Origin: Alisma plantago-aquatica
Taxonomy: Eukaryota > Streptophyta > Magnoliopsida > Alismatales > Alismataceae
DNA length: 64,000 bases
Assembly: GCA_963693085.1 (NCBI GenBank)
Contig: OY856413.1
Coordinates: 538,178,879 to 538,242,878 of the forward strand
Direction of reading: 5' to 3'
In this document: piece by piece, positions 1 to 11,080 of the stretch
How the letters are laid out: the number at the start of each line of letters is the position of its first letter
How positions within the stretch are numbered: position 1 is the first letter of the stretch
The notes under the pieces: model-generated
Database searches by the model: none
The model's input: only the letters and a program-made list of their open reading frames with translations
Told to the model about the DNA's origin: nothing
Made by a program: the position numbers and the translations under genes

Positions 1-1
1 A

Positions 2-926
2 TGGGTGCCCATGCTCAGAATGGTCTGACTAAGAACAAGCATAATAATCTTCTTGAGACTTCACATCCTCTTATGTTTTCTTCTATTGCCTAGCCTGACT
101 TTTGGGGTTCTTTGGCCACCTATGCCATCCATATGTAGCCTTCCAATGATCTTCAGGGTGGGATTGTAGTTGAGTGTCTTGTTGATACCCTTCCTTATTA
201 TTCATCCCTTAAGGTCTTTAGGTGTGTGTGCTATGTTTTGTTGACACCTCGTGAGCACACCATGTTGACATATCATTCAATTGATTGTGTTTTTCTTGGT
301 TAGAATGTTGAGAATAGGGGATATTGTTGTTGGGGTCTTGTTGGTCTATGGATACACATTTCTATGGATGTGACTTTTGATGAGTCTCATCCTTTCTATT
401 ATAGCACTTCTTCCAACTCTACTCTAGCTTCTTTCATCAAACCACTATGTTTACTGATTTTTCTTGATAAACCTATCTCCACTATACACCTTCCACCACC
501 ACCTCCAACTCTCTCTCCACAAACACCACCATCATCACCTTCATCTCTCCCACCACAGCCACAACCACTAGTTTTTCTAGTGTTAGATTCACTACCTCTA
601 TCACAGTAGACACCACCTACTTCTCCAACGTCACCTTCTTCTAGTAAACTATCTTCTTTAGTGCCTCCTTCTTGATCTGATCTTCATGATTGTTGGTCCC
701 TTCAACCTCCTATTGTTATGCCCTTACTACTTCCACTCTTATGTAACCCCCTCTTTCCATGATGTTGTCATTTATCAAGAGTGGCAATATATGATGGCAT
801 AGGAGATCACCACCCTCGAGCATATTATCTCTTGGGACATTGTTCTTCTTCTTGTGCATGTTTTCCCATCATGTGCAAGGGGTCTATAAGTTTAAGACTT
901 GTTTTGATGATACTCTTGAGCGCTAT
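2..926 (+). pseudogene. Ty1/copia integrase C-terminal remnant (copia D, left half)
   Basis: Frame 2 reads as the end of a copia integrase core and the following linker. It starts at an AQNG motif and a KHNNLLET stretch (the usual NGVAERKHRHLLET region), continues through LQGGIVVECL, KVFRCVCYVL and SIDCVFLG, and reaches the copia hallmark DVTFDESHPF near 364-400. The catalytic Glu normally next to NG has been lost. Several in-frame stops (TAG near 91, 136 and 301) make it non-functional. A proline- and threonine-rich linker (about 420-720) follows, as in copia polyproteins. The 5' part of the element lies beyond the window start. The reading is cut at a Tyr codon at 924-926 and resumes at 19,298, so this is the left half of an interrupted element. 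Family assignment is secure; lineage within copia is not assigned. Confidence 0.85.
922..926. repeat. left target-site duplication of element A (GCTAT)
   Basis: GCTAT abuts the LTR start. The matching right copy is ACTAC at 19,298-19,302, differing by two transitions. Both copies encode the same Tyr codon position of the interrupted copia reading frame, which supports them as a decayed 5-bp duplication. Confidence 0.6.
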
Positions 927-1722
927 CGTAACACCCCACCTTTGAATATGAAATATAACTGAGCAAAAGCATTTATCTTGAAGGGGGGATGTCACACTAA
1001 GGTAATAATTGCAAATAAATAAATAAATAAATCATCATTCAAATTCATACATTTTTCTTTGAATAGGAAAAACTATAACTGACTTCTTTAACAAATCTAA
1101 GATTATAACATGTCTAAACATGGAAAACTAATCATTAAAGTAAATATTCTAGATAAGAGGATCTCCTAGTGTAGATGGAACCCCACCAGATGTCACTTGA
1201 AGGTTTTCAATTATTTGTCTTGCTTCTCTTTAGTCCTTATTTGATCCAACTCATGGGGACATCGCATCCCCATCCATGCAAATGGGAAAATTAACACATA
1301 AGTAAATGGTACTGGCAGTTTATAATAGAAACAAAATAAATAAACTTGACATGTAAAAAAAGTTGACATGAACTAACTATAAGCATTCTTAAATCATTAA
1401 TAACATGAAAAATTTAGCAGTAGATTATACATCTCTCTATGACACCTACTTAAGAGCACATGATTTCTAGGAAAGACCTTAATGCTAGGAACACCCTTAA
1501 CAACCTTTTGAGGTCCATGATTTGAGAGTATATAAAAATGAATTCAATTCCAATTATCTTAAACAATAACATAATCATTTATAATAATCTTTGAACTTTA
1601 ACATTATGGGATTTCTCCCTCTTAAAACATGAACTTTAATTTCATGAAACATTAACCATAATCTCTAATCTTAATGAACATTGTACCCGTAGGACACAAC
1701 GATCGTTACACATTTGATATAC

Positions 1723-1761
<39 letters not shown>

Positions 1762-3982
1762 AACTTGAAATCATAATATATATATTATACCTAACATGCA
1801 ATCAACCATAAATATTTGTGCTCAGTAGCATGACCCATTTACCTTCAGGCAAAGTAGAACCTAAGTCGATTTCTCTAATTTTGAGTCAAGTCCTAAATCT
1901 CCTGAAGTTAACATGATTCCTATCAATTATCACTTTAATTAACATCTTAACCCCTAAATTGGTCTTTAGGAAAACATGCTCTTATTGTACTAAATTAGGG
2001 TTAGGGTTACTGATTAGGTCATTCCTTTTGAGAAAGCTTGATTTAATCTTACCAAATTAATAAACATATTACTCAAAATTAGGGTTTTAGGTTTCCTTAC
2101 AAAACATCAAATATGGTTTGGAAAACCCTAAAATTAGATTCCTTGTCGAAAATCCTTTCCAACGAGTATTTATACGTATTTATCTGATGAATAGATATTT
2201 TTTTATCGATTTTATAGTGTTGATCAATCAGAATCCAGGAAACTATATGCATGACATTAATTTAAATGAAAACAAAATTAAGTTAAATGAAACTAAGATG
2301 GCCAAGAAATCCATAACAAGTGTTACATTTGATTAAACATATAGGGGTAAAGTTGTCATTTTGGACCAATTGAACCTTGCATTTTGATAAACAAAATGTG
2401 CATCAAATCCCACAAAGCCACCAAGGAAACAAGGTAAATCTGGAACATTGGATCTTCATCTTTGATTTATGGCGAAGATCTCCAACAGGGCTCCAAATTT
2501 GTGACTCAAACTGATGAGAAGAAGCATGATTTCTTGATGATGGCAATTCATGTGTATTTGTCAAGCACATATAGTCTCATTAGGCTTGGTCTTGGCTCCT
2601 CGGGTGGTCAGGATCTAAAGAAAGCTCCACTGTCGGGGAAGGGTATGGGAAAGGCTTGGAGAACCAAAACTGAGAAAACCTAGCAGGAGCGTGCCATCGA
2701 AGATCAGGTATGAAATTGTGGAGGCATGGCGAGATCAAAGAAGAAGTCTCTAGGGTTGAAGGAGTACTTGTGGAGCCCTGGCGGTGAACACCGATAAGGG
2801 TCAGAAAATGGCCTATAGGACACAGCGTTCAGAGGACCTACATGGAAAAGCAACAATGCAGATACGAAGGAGGGTTGTCATAGATGCTCACTGTGGTCAT
2901 AATTTGGTGAGGTGTTCGAAGCATGGAACACTGGACCTTCATTGTCGGATATGGACTTCGAGTAGGTCTAGGGAATTCTGAGAACTGGAAATGAAATCAA
3001 TTGAGGAAGAGCGTAGGTAGAGCTCCAAGGATTGTTTTTGATCTAATATAAAGGTGTGAGGTGGCCCATGATCCATTCTATAACTTGGGGTTGTGAGAGA
3101 GTCAAGCTGTAATTTGGGCATTTCATCAACATAATGAAAGGGAAGGTGAGTTATGGCATATTCGAATTGGAGGAGTATGACAATTTCTCTGGAGAAGGAA
3201 TCTCACCAAACGGATGCGAGGGGAGGGAGAACGGAGTCATGGATTGAAGATACTCTGAAACGACTTCTGTTCAAGAGAAACACGAAGGTAGATGACGAAT
3301 GATTAGCTTTAGATCATGGGTGTGTGGAATTTGAGTCTTCAGATGGCCCACAAAGGAGAAAAATAAATGATGTAATGTGTGGCAGGTGAATAATGCGGTA
3401 CTATAGGGGAAATCTATGCATTAAATGATTTTGTAATCAATTTTGATTCAAACTATATGGTAAATTTTTAAACTAATTTTAAGGGTCAAACATGGTTAAA
3501 ACTTGACAAAATTTGGACCACACGCCCAATAAGGAGTCTAGATTCTTCCTATACATTTAGATTTACTTTTTGTCCATTGTATGTCCATTAATGGAATAAA
3601 AGTCATTATCTTAAATTATGTACATAAACATTGAAATAATGTTTAAATCTTTTCATAATTGTTCCCTTTGACTTCAAAACGAGTTGATTAATGAATATAC
3701 TCTTTTCAATAGTTAACTTATATCCCTTCTTATGCTTTTATGGGAATATTATCTTAGAGGAGAGAGAAAGGGGAACTACTATTTTCAATTTGATTTAATT
3801 GAATCATATAATGGATATTTGAAAGAGAAATATATTTGACTCTCATTTTAAGTTTACCTATTTAATTTTCATATTAGAAATGCAATTTCATGGTCTTTTT
3901 ACATTGAAAAACCCTCAAATATTGTTATTTAAAAAAAAACCATTCTAAGAATTAAATTATCTTTGAAAATTGGGGTATGACA
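927..3982 (-). repeat. element A 3' LTR (left)
   Basis: Direct repeat of 16,267-19,297 starting CGTAACACCCCACC (TG mutated to CG) and ending in TGACA. On the minus strand it carries a TATA-like TATATTAG around 3,045. It contains a (TA)n tract at about 1,731-1,758 that is absent from the other LTR. The short open frames at 2,118-3,121 are not conserved as genes and are treated as chance frames. Confidence 0.85.
1731..1758. repeat. (TA)n microsatellite in LTR A
   Basis: About 14 TA units, present only in the left LTR copy, so it expanded after insertion. Confidence 0.9.
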
Positions 3983-4147
3983 ATTTTACCCACCTTAAAA
4001 TGAATTTCATCCTCAAAATTTTCTAGGGCACTGCCCACCTTAGAGTTTTTCTTACTTCTTCATTTAATGAAATCTAGCATACTAAAATTTGCATGAAAAG
4101 GAATAACTTCAATAAAATGTTCATGTGGGAACAAATCAACTATTACA

Positions 4148-4478
4148 TCATTCATCATCTTCTTTTTCTTCTTCCACTGTGAAAATCCTAGCTTGTCTCT
4201 TGGAAGGTGGATTTTGATTCCTACCTTGATCTTGAGGTGGACTATACTTTAGATTTGGGAAATTTAATTTGAGGTGGCCAATCTCTCCACAATAGTAGCA
4301 GCTCCCACACCATACTTGCATGGGCCAGCATGGTTCTTCTTGCATGTTGGGCAATGAGGCTTCTCAACTCCTACCGCGGGCTCAGGTGTCTTTCTCTTGA
4401 GGTTGTTGGGAGGTTATTGTTGATACTAGTTGTTCTTCTGAGGAACTTCCTTTCTGTAGGACCTTCCTGGGTGATCTT
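4148..4478 (-). pseudogene. element A gag, C-terminal part with zinc knuckle
   Basis: Minus-strand reading ends with the sequence SKRQARIFTVEEE, a typical gypsy gag tail (compare ARVFTIDNE in element B). Upstream is a CCHC-like knuckle, CYYCGEIGHLKLNF, in which the final Cys is replaced by Phe, and before that a second Cys/His cluster PTCKKNHAGPCKYG in another frame. The piece is separated from the N-terminal gag part (15,500-16,176) by element B. The frame is interrupted and the knuckle is damaged, so the gene is dead. Only about 165 bp separate the gag stop from the 3' LTR, so no pol was ever located downstream in this copy. Confidence 0.75.
4474..4478. repeat. left target-site duplication of element B (ATCTT)
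   Basis: ATCTT directly precedes TGTTACAACC of the LTR. An identical ATCTT follows the right LTR at 15,495-15,499. Confidence 0.95.
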
Positions 4479-5280
4479 TGTTACAACCTCTTTTTTATGA
4501 AAATATAATGTAAAGTGTGTTTCTCTTTTAATGAATAAATGAGATCCTTTTCTTTGAATTGTGATTGATTTCGTGTGAAATGGCTTTGATTGAATGATTG
4601 TGGGCTTTGTTAGCCATTAATCCCAATTGTTAAGAAAAGGGAATTAAAAAGGAGAAAGGATTGATTAATAAAAGGGAAAATATGAGAAATTGATAATTAA
4701 AAGATGATAAAGGCAAACCAATATTTCCCAATATGGGAATCCGTGCCTTTGGGTTTCCTTGAGGTCCAAGGGACCCAAAATAATAAGCTAATGGCAAAAG
4801 GAAAAGGAATATAAATTAATTAATGATTAACTTGGGAGAGAAGTAATCCTTCTAATACATTGCAATTTGTTTCCCAAATTTCTTTCAAAGTTAGATAATG
4901 AAAAAAAAAACTTTCCTTTAAAATTTGAGTTAAAAAGGAGGAAGGGTTTGGGAGATACGAATTTCCTAAGAAATTACTAAAACTTGGATTTAATTGGAGT
5001 TAAGAAAAGATTTTTCCTTTTTGGTCAAGCGTGGATAACGCGGACTGTTAGATCTCAATCCAATGACATGCAGTCATCTTCTAAGTCCCAGTGGGACTGG
5101 GACTCTGTGAGTTTTCAGAGGATCTTTCCTCTCCAATTTCCTTGCAAACCAGATCGGATGCGATTTTGCAATAAGTCCCATTGCAATCAGGAGTCGAAAC
5201 TGAAGGGATTCATCCCTAGTTCGACTAAATTTTGTTGCCAATCTGGGAAACACCTATCTTGGAAGGTTCTTGCCTCTACC

Positions 5281-5290
5281 CTATATATAG
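5281..5290 (+). promoter_or_regulatory. TATA box of element B 5' LTR
   Basis: CTATATATAG followed by a G-rich run. It is conserved at the same LTR position in the 3' LTR and suitably placed for a U3/R boundary about 30 bp downstream. Confidence 0.7.
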
Positions 5291-6659
5291 GGGGGAGTGA
5301 TCGAAGTCACCATCATCCCCTTTCACTAGTCCAATCTCGGCGGAAGTAAGCAAGGGACGCGTTCATGCCACTGATTGCTCAGTTTGCCTCGACCTGCACC
5401 CCGCCCTTTTGGCCTAGCCTCGTCGGAGTCCGGCGAGCAAGGGGGGCACTAAGATGCTCTCTCGGCAGGCAATTGGACCTGTAGTCAAGTTCAGATGATG
5501 TAGGCGGAGCTCCCTACATGATCGGCACGCTTGCAGAAGGCTTGAGTCGCGAAGTCAACGACCGAGTTGACCGCAGAGCTACTGTGCATCGACGCAAGGT
5601 GGAAGACGGAGTCTCGTGGTGTTTGACCAAAATACCCCTTGCTCCCTTCAGCCGCGACGAGGTTAGAATCATCTTTCGATTGTTTTGATCGCTAGTTAAG
5701 TCACATACATCCGTGGTCGTTGGATCCTTCGTGGACCGCGTGGGCCATGGATCAGACAATCCATGTTTTTCTGGAATTGCTATTAAATTGAATAAAATGA
5801 GTTTTCTTATAAAAATCATATCTTGAGCTAGGAAACTCGGATGCAAAAAGTCAATACATGAAAAATGATCAGAAAAATATGCGGAACACGTTAAAAATGT
5901 TTTGAAAGCCTAAATCTATCTCTTTTTGCAAAAGTGTATATTTTGAATAGAAAAGGGATTAAGTTGTGGTTAGAAACCCTAATTGTTGAAAAAAAATGTA
6001 GTTAGTCTTGCAATTAGGTTAATTCGAACATGTTTAACCTGATTAATGATTAAGATGTTTTTTTAACCTATTTTGATGATAGAATTACATGTTTAGGGTT
6101 TTTAATTCAATATGTTGATTATTATGTTTAAGAACCCTAAATTAGAGAAAAAGAAAAAGAAATAGTAATATGAAAATTAGGGTTTATATGGTCCAAACCT
6201 GATCTTTAGGACCTTAATGGAAAATAGGACAAGATAATTAGGGTTTGACGGAAATTTGATAAAAGTACAATAAAAGTAATAAAAAGGAAATAAAACCCTA
6301 ATTATGGTTAAAACCCTAAAAAGGGCAAATAACCTAGGAAACGATTAGAATTAATGAGTTATGATGACATGATCAATAATATAGAAATTGAATGCCTTTT
6401 TCAGGAACAAATTGTGTGTGTGTACTTGCTTGATTCCTGATTGATTGAGTTTTTCTACATTCAAGTCTGCATAACAGGTATGTGGTTACGCTTATGACTA
6501 CCCGAATTAGTTTTCCGGGATTTTGTCGCAGTTTCCATCGTGACTTGAATTAAACCGTTGGATGTTTTAATTCATGTAAATTATAATGTGAATATGACTA
6601 TCACCTAAGAATTATGCCTACTAGCTCAGATCCCAGTCCCCTATGTAGCTTAATGGGTT

Positions 6660-6755
6660 GACCTAGTAAAAGGCTACCAATGGGGTAGGCCCATCAGGTC
6701 ACTAAATGACTTAGTAAACGGCTACCAATGGGGTAGGTCCATCAAGTCACATTGA
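6660..6755 (+). repeat. 48-bp tandem duplication in LTR B (5')
   Basis: Two copies (6,660-6,707 and 6,708-6,755) sharing the core GGCTACCAATGGGGTAGG. The same pair is at 14,813-14,908 in the 3' LTR, so the duplication predates this insertion. Confidence 0.9.
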
Positions 6756-7341
6756 GTTAGAGATTGGACTACCTATGAGTAGTGCCATGTGACTCAACCC
6801 TAGATATTGATCTACCTGTTCAGTAGGATCATGCAGGGTTTAATGAGGATCTACCATGTGAGAGAGGTAGTATCCATGTCCACTGCAGGGACAGCACAGA
6901 GGAAGGGGATAGGAAGGGATTGAGTAGTATTGCTTTAAATGTGATTTGAATGTTAAATGATAATTGGTTGTTTACATTATTAATATAGTTGCAAAACTTT
7001 TTGTAATCCCCCACATACCAGCTTTATGCTGATCGTGTATTTGTTTGTCGGCATTTTAGGTATAACCCTAAAAGAACAAATAGTAAATTGTCACATTGCA
7101 AAATAAGAAGTAAAATGCAAGGAGGATTAGATAGAGTAGATTCAAGCTGTGGATACTTAGAATTTCCAAGTTTTTCAAAGGTAAGAAAAGTTTTAAATTT
7201 TTATCAGATTTCAGTTTAGATTAGTAGAATTTCATAATTATCATTGATTATTTGCTGAACCTTTGATCTTGTTAATTGATTAACGGCTCTGACCTTCGGG
7301 TCTCCCTTAATTGGGGGTTACCAGGGGCGGGGACGTTACAA

Positions 7342-7354
7342 TTGGTATCAGAGC
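7342..7354 (+). promoter_or_regulatory. primer-binding site, tRNA-iMet type (element B)
   Basis: TTGGTATCAGAGC lies one base after the LTR end and matches the complement of the initiator-Met tRNA 3' end used by most plant gypsy and copia elements. Confidence 0.9.
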
Positions 7355-7800
7355 GTAGGTACTTCATCTAATCATTAATAATTATTAAATTTTACAAATT
7401 CCACAAAACCGAGGTAGTTATTAGAGGATTTTCCGAAAGACTGAGGTGTCTAGAAAAGGATCACATCCGGGGGATGGAAAAATTTTCCTCCGCACCAGTA
7501 GTCGGAATACGAGGACTCCCGGATCATGTGACTACCTGGCCGATGTCTTAGGATAATACTCGAAATAAGATACCTTTAGGACTCTCTCACCTTGTTCATC
7601 CCTTCACAACTCAATTTCTTTTAAGGATTTTTAGGATTAGGGTTTCTCTCTCTTCCTCACCCTCATGTGGTTTGGGCAAGTAAGTTAAGGATTTAAGGAG
7701 TCCTCCATCAATTTAATAAAAGATACGTAATGAGATATCATCAACATAAGTATAATTAGTTTAATGATAAACTAAAAGTTTGTTTGTTATGCTTATATAG

Positions 7801-9129
7801 ATGGCTCGTACAAAGGTCGTGGCTATCCCTTTTTCCACCAGTGGTGGTGGAGCACCCCGTAAGGAGAATGGATCCTCTGAGAAGAGGAAGCGGAACCATG
7901 GTGGAGAGACCTCTAAGAAGAGAAAGAGGCTTGAAGAAGCTGTGCATGAGGCTCCCAACCCCGAACCTACGCCCGACATCAACCGAGAGCAAGGAGAAGG
8001 ACCAAAATATGAAGAATACCAGGGGTATGAAGAGGAAGTCCGAATGGAGGAGGACCATCCTAGTGGTCAAGAACCATCCGTGGTGGTTCACACCACAGAT
8101 ACAGTTTGGATGGAACAACAAAAGCAATTGACTGAAGCTATCCGTGCCCTGGCCCTTAGGGACATAGCTAGGGCTGAGAATGGTGAGTCAGTTCCTGTTC
8201 GTCCTCGACTTGGAGCCACCATCCTGGATTTCGTCAAGCTGAACATTGAGAAATTCTGGGGAGAAGATAAGACTGAAGTGGTCGACAAGGCTGAAGCTTG
8301 GCTGCTTGCAGTCAAGAATGGGTTCTGGATGCTTGAGGTGCAGCTGAATAAGAAGGTTCTGTTTGCTACTCACCTTTTGGAAGGTGCAGCCAAGATATGG
8401 TGGGAGAACCATATCACGGGAAGAGACCTAAGCGAGGAACCGATGGCGTGGAATGACTTCAAAACCATCTTCACCACCAGATTCATCCCCATCTCAGCAA
8501 AGAAGGAGAAAGAAAGAGAGTTCACCAACATGACTCAAGGAAGTTCATTAATTGTGGACTTTGGTCGCAGGTTCCGCATCTTGGAACAGTTCAGATACAA
8601 AATGGATGAAGAAAGAAGGGTGGATCACTTCATAGAGCGCCTGAACCCTGCCATCAAGTCGCATGTGATGGCTAGTAAGCTGAAGACCTTCGCTGAAGCC
8701 TACAACACTGTCTTGGACATGGAGAGGACGGTGATGCCAGTTCAGAATCCACCCAAGGGATATTTGGGTTTCACTGAAGGAACCCAAGGTCAGAAGAGAA
8801 ATCACAAGAAAGGTCACGGGCAGAATCATGCCAAGGGAAGACATGGAAACAAAGGGAAACCCCATCAAGAGAACAACCGACCTAAATGTCGCACCTACGG
8901 AAGATGGCATATCGGTGAGTTCCGCCACAAGAAAAGAGTCTGCTACCATTTTCAGCAAGAGGGCCACTTCATCGCCAACTGCCCTCAACCCGACCCTAGA
9001 GGACCCTTGGGGTCATATCCGGTGGCAGCACAGCCAGTAGCTGCAACACCCCCAGCAGGAGCACCAGCCGGAGCACCTCCAGCTGGAGAGAGAAGGCAAG
9101 CTAGAGTGTTCACCATCGACAATGAATAA
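7801..9129 (+). CDS. gag: gag polyprotein of element B (442 aa, intact frame)
   Basis: The frame starts at ATG 7,801 (MARTKVV) about 460 bp after the primer site and runs uninterrupted to TAA at 9,127. An acidic/basic N-terminal segment (residues 1-110) is followed by a retrotransposon gag capsid domain (about 140-300) with LNIEKFWGEDKTEVVDKAEAW, the core AAKIWWEN, and FTTRFIP. A basic Lys/His/Gly-rich stretch then leads to a knuckle CYHFQQEGHFIANC (residues about 381-394): the CX2C spacing is altered because the second Cys is replaced by Phe, so zinc binding is probably impaired. A Pro/Ala tail ends in RQARVFTIDNE. It would form the virus-like particle and bind genomic RNA. It is the only intact frame of the element; pol lies in another frame downstream. 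Confidence 0.9.
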   Translation: MARTKVVAIPFSTSGGGAPRKENGSSEKRKRNHGGETSKKRKRLEEAVHEAPNPEPTPDINREQGEGPKYEEYQGYEEEVRMEEDHPSGQEPSVVVHTTDTVWMEQQKQLTEAIRALALRDIARAENGESVPVRPRLGATILDFVKLNIEKFWGEDKTEVVDKAEAWLLAVKNGFWMLEVQLNKKVLFATHLLEGAAKIWWENHITGRDLSEEPMAWNDFKTIFTTRFIPISAKKEKEREFTNMTQGSSLIVDFGRRFRILEQFRYKMDEERRVDHFIERLNPAIKSHVMASKLKTFAEAYNTVLDMERTVMPVQNPPKGYLGFTEGTQGQKRNHKKGHGQNHAKGRHGNKGKPHQENNRPKCRTYGRWHIGEFRHKKRVCYHFQQEGHFIANCPQPDPRGPLGSYPVAAQPVAATPPAGAPAGAPPAGERRQARVFTIDNE

Positions 9130-9215
9130 GCTCATGCGAATGCTAATAGGTTGATTGAGGGTAATAACCCATATAGTTTTTTTCCTTTTAGTTCAGTAGA
9201 CTATGTAATAGCTTT

Positions 9216-9746
9216 TTGATATGGAACAACTATGTAGGCTTGCTGGAAGTCATGGGACAAAATGTAAAAGCACTCTTTGATTCTGGTTCTACTAATACTT
9301 TTATTTTGAGAAATCTGGCAACTATGCTTGGTTTGGATATCAAAGATTTGGGTTATGTTTTGGATGTCACAACCCCGAGTGGTCGTATTTATACCTCTCT
9401 TTTGAAAACCCCTATCTTGCCAGTAAAGTATTTGAACCATGAGCTTCCCACTGACTTCATCCTCCTCGATATGAGTGATTTTGATGTAATCATCGGTATG
9501 GATTTGCTGTCCACCTATAGGGCCTAGATTGACTGTAGAGAGAAGAAGATTCTCATTAGGAAAACTGGCTATCCACACTTCATCACTCGAGGAAGGAAGG
9601 ATGCAACAACCAGCCTTTATGTGTCCGCCATGAAAGCTGAACGGATGCTATCCAAGGGTTGTCGAGGCTACCTAGCCATAGTTACCGTACCCGAGGTTAA
9701 GGGGCAATCCTTAGAGGACATAGAGGTGGTTTGAGAGTACGCAGAT
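9216..9746 (+). pseudogene. element B protease (pol start)
   Basis: Aspartic protease of the retropepsin type. The active-site DSGS (in place of the usual DTGA) is in LFDSGSTNTFI near 9,276-9,310, and the second hydrophobic motif DVIIGMDLL is at about 9,484-9,510. There is no good ATG; the open frame begins at a TTG, so this is an internal part of a gag-pol reading now out of frame with gag. Stops TAG at 9,525 and TGA at 9,732 break it. The stretch after 9,528 (KILIRK to LAIVTVPEVKG) is the usual linker to RT. Confidence 0.85.
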
Positions 9747-10640
9747 GTGTTTCCAGATGATCTACCAGGGATTCCCCCTGAGCGGGAGGTAGAATTCTCG
9801 ATTGAGTTAGCTCCTGGGACTAACCCTATATCTAAGACACCCTATAGAATGGCCCCTGCTGAGTTGCTTGAGTTGAAAACCCAGTTCCAAGAGTTGTTGG
9901 ATAAGGTGTTCATCCGACCCAATACCTCACCATGGGGAGCACCAGTCCTCTTTGTGAAAAAGAAGGATGGGTCGCTTCGGATGTGTATTGATTATCGGAT
10001 GATCAACCAGGCAACCATTAAGAATAAGTACCCTTTGCCTAGAATAGATGACCTATTTGACCAACTCAAATCAGCTCAAGTCTTTTCCAAGATCAATTTG
10101 AGGTCAGGATACCACCAGGTGAGAGTGAGAGGTGAGGATATACCCAAAATGGCTTTCAGAACCCGTTATGGACACTATGATTTTGTGGTCATGCCTTTTG
10201 GATTATCCAATGCACCTAGTGTCTTTATGAACCTCATGAACAATGTGTTCTAGCCTTTCCTTGACTCTTTTGTGATAATGTTCATAGATGACATCTTAGT
10301 GTATTCAGATGACCTAGCCCAACACCGTGACCACCTGGGTAGAGTCCTTGATATCCTGAGAAAGCATACGTTTTTCGGAAAGTTCTAGAAATGTGAGTTT
10401 TGGTTGGACCGAGTCATGTTTCTTGGACACATCATCACAGGAGGAACAATCGCCATAGATCCAGCCAAAGTATCTGCAGTTTGAGACTGGCCGACACCAA
10501 AGAACCCCTGCGAGATTCGTAGCTTCTTGGGGTTGGTCGGATACTACCGTCGCTTCATCAAGGATTTCTCCAAGACTGCTCTACCACTAACCATGTTGAC
10601 CCGGAAAGATGTGAAGTTTGTGTGGTCTGAAGTCTATGAA
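9747..10640 (+). pseudogene. element B reverse transcriptase
   Basis: It begins [19 protein letters not shown], the conserved gypsy RT lead-in. Then come [49 protein letters not shown], the [13 protein letters not shown] motif and, after a TAG at 10,251, the catalytic FIDDILVYS (10,282-10,310), with both catalytic Asp of the YxDD-type box present. The thumb motif [16 protein letters not shown] follows. Stops are TAG 10,251, TAG 10,386 and TGA 10,482, all single transitions away from Gln or Arg codons. It would copy element RNA into DNA in the particle. Confidence 0.93.
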
Positions 10641-11080
10641 GCTCGATTCTAGGAATTGAAGGAGAAGTTGACTACTGCACCGGTACTGACTCTGCCTTCT
10701 GGCAATGAGGGTTTCATGATATTCACCGATGCTTCCAAAATGGGACTTGGCTGTGTGTTGGAACAAGATCGACATGTGGTTGCATATGCTTCCCGACAGC
10801 TCAAGCTGAATGAGGTGAACTACCCGACACATAATCTGGAGTTAGCTGCTATAATCCATGCCTTGAAGATATGGCGGCACTATCTGTACGGTGCTACCTT
10901 CGAGATCTTCACCGACCATAAGAGTTTAAAATACCTACTGACACAGAGAGACCTGAATCTATGACAACGACGATGGATGGAGTACATGAAGGATTACGAC
11001 TTCACTATCACCTACCATCCTGGTAAGGTGAATGTAGTAGCTGATGCGTTGAGTCGAAACAGCTTAAGTGTGCAACTGTT
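10641..11080 (+). pseudogene. element B RNase H
   Basis: Readable as [18 protein letters not shown] (first catalytic Asp), then VAYASRQL, the [25 protein letters not shown] block with catalytic Glu, and [20 protein letters not shown] with the next Asp. It closes with [17 protein letters not shown] (11,010-11,060). TAG at 10,650 and TGA at 10,962 interrupt it. A single-base frame change between 11,060 and 11,081 separates it from the integrase frame. Confidence 0.92.

Larger units (their letters stand above)
4479..7340 (+). repeat. element B 5' LTR
   Basis: Direct repeat of 12,642-15,494. It contains a TATA box at 5,281, a 48-bp tandem duplication at 6,660 and a cluster of AAACCCTAA/TTAGGGTTT (telo-box-like) motifs at about 5,965-6,330. 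Open frames at 4,984-5,349 and 5,514-5,846 recur imperfectly in the other LTR and have no coding character. Confidence 0.95.

Noticed and set aside
4984..5846. Open frames of 110-121 aa in LTR B
   Set aside because: They lie wholly in the LTR over the TATA box and R region; the equivalents in the other LTR have different lengths, and no family is recognised.
7756..8988. Overlapping plus- and minus-strand frames over gag of element B
   Set aside because: They are antisense or out-of-phase shadows of the gag frame 7,801-9,129.
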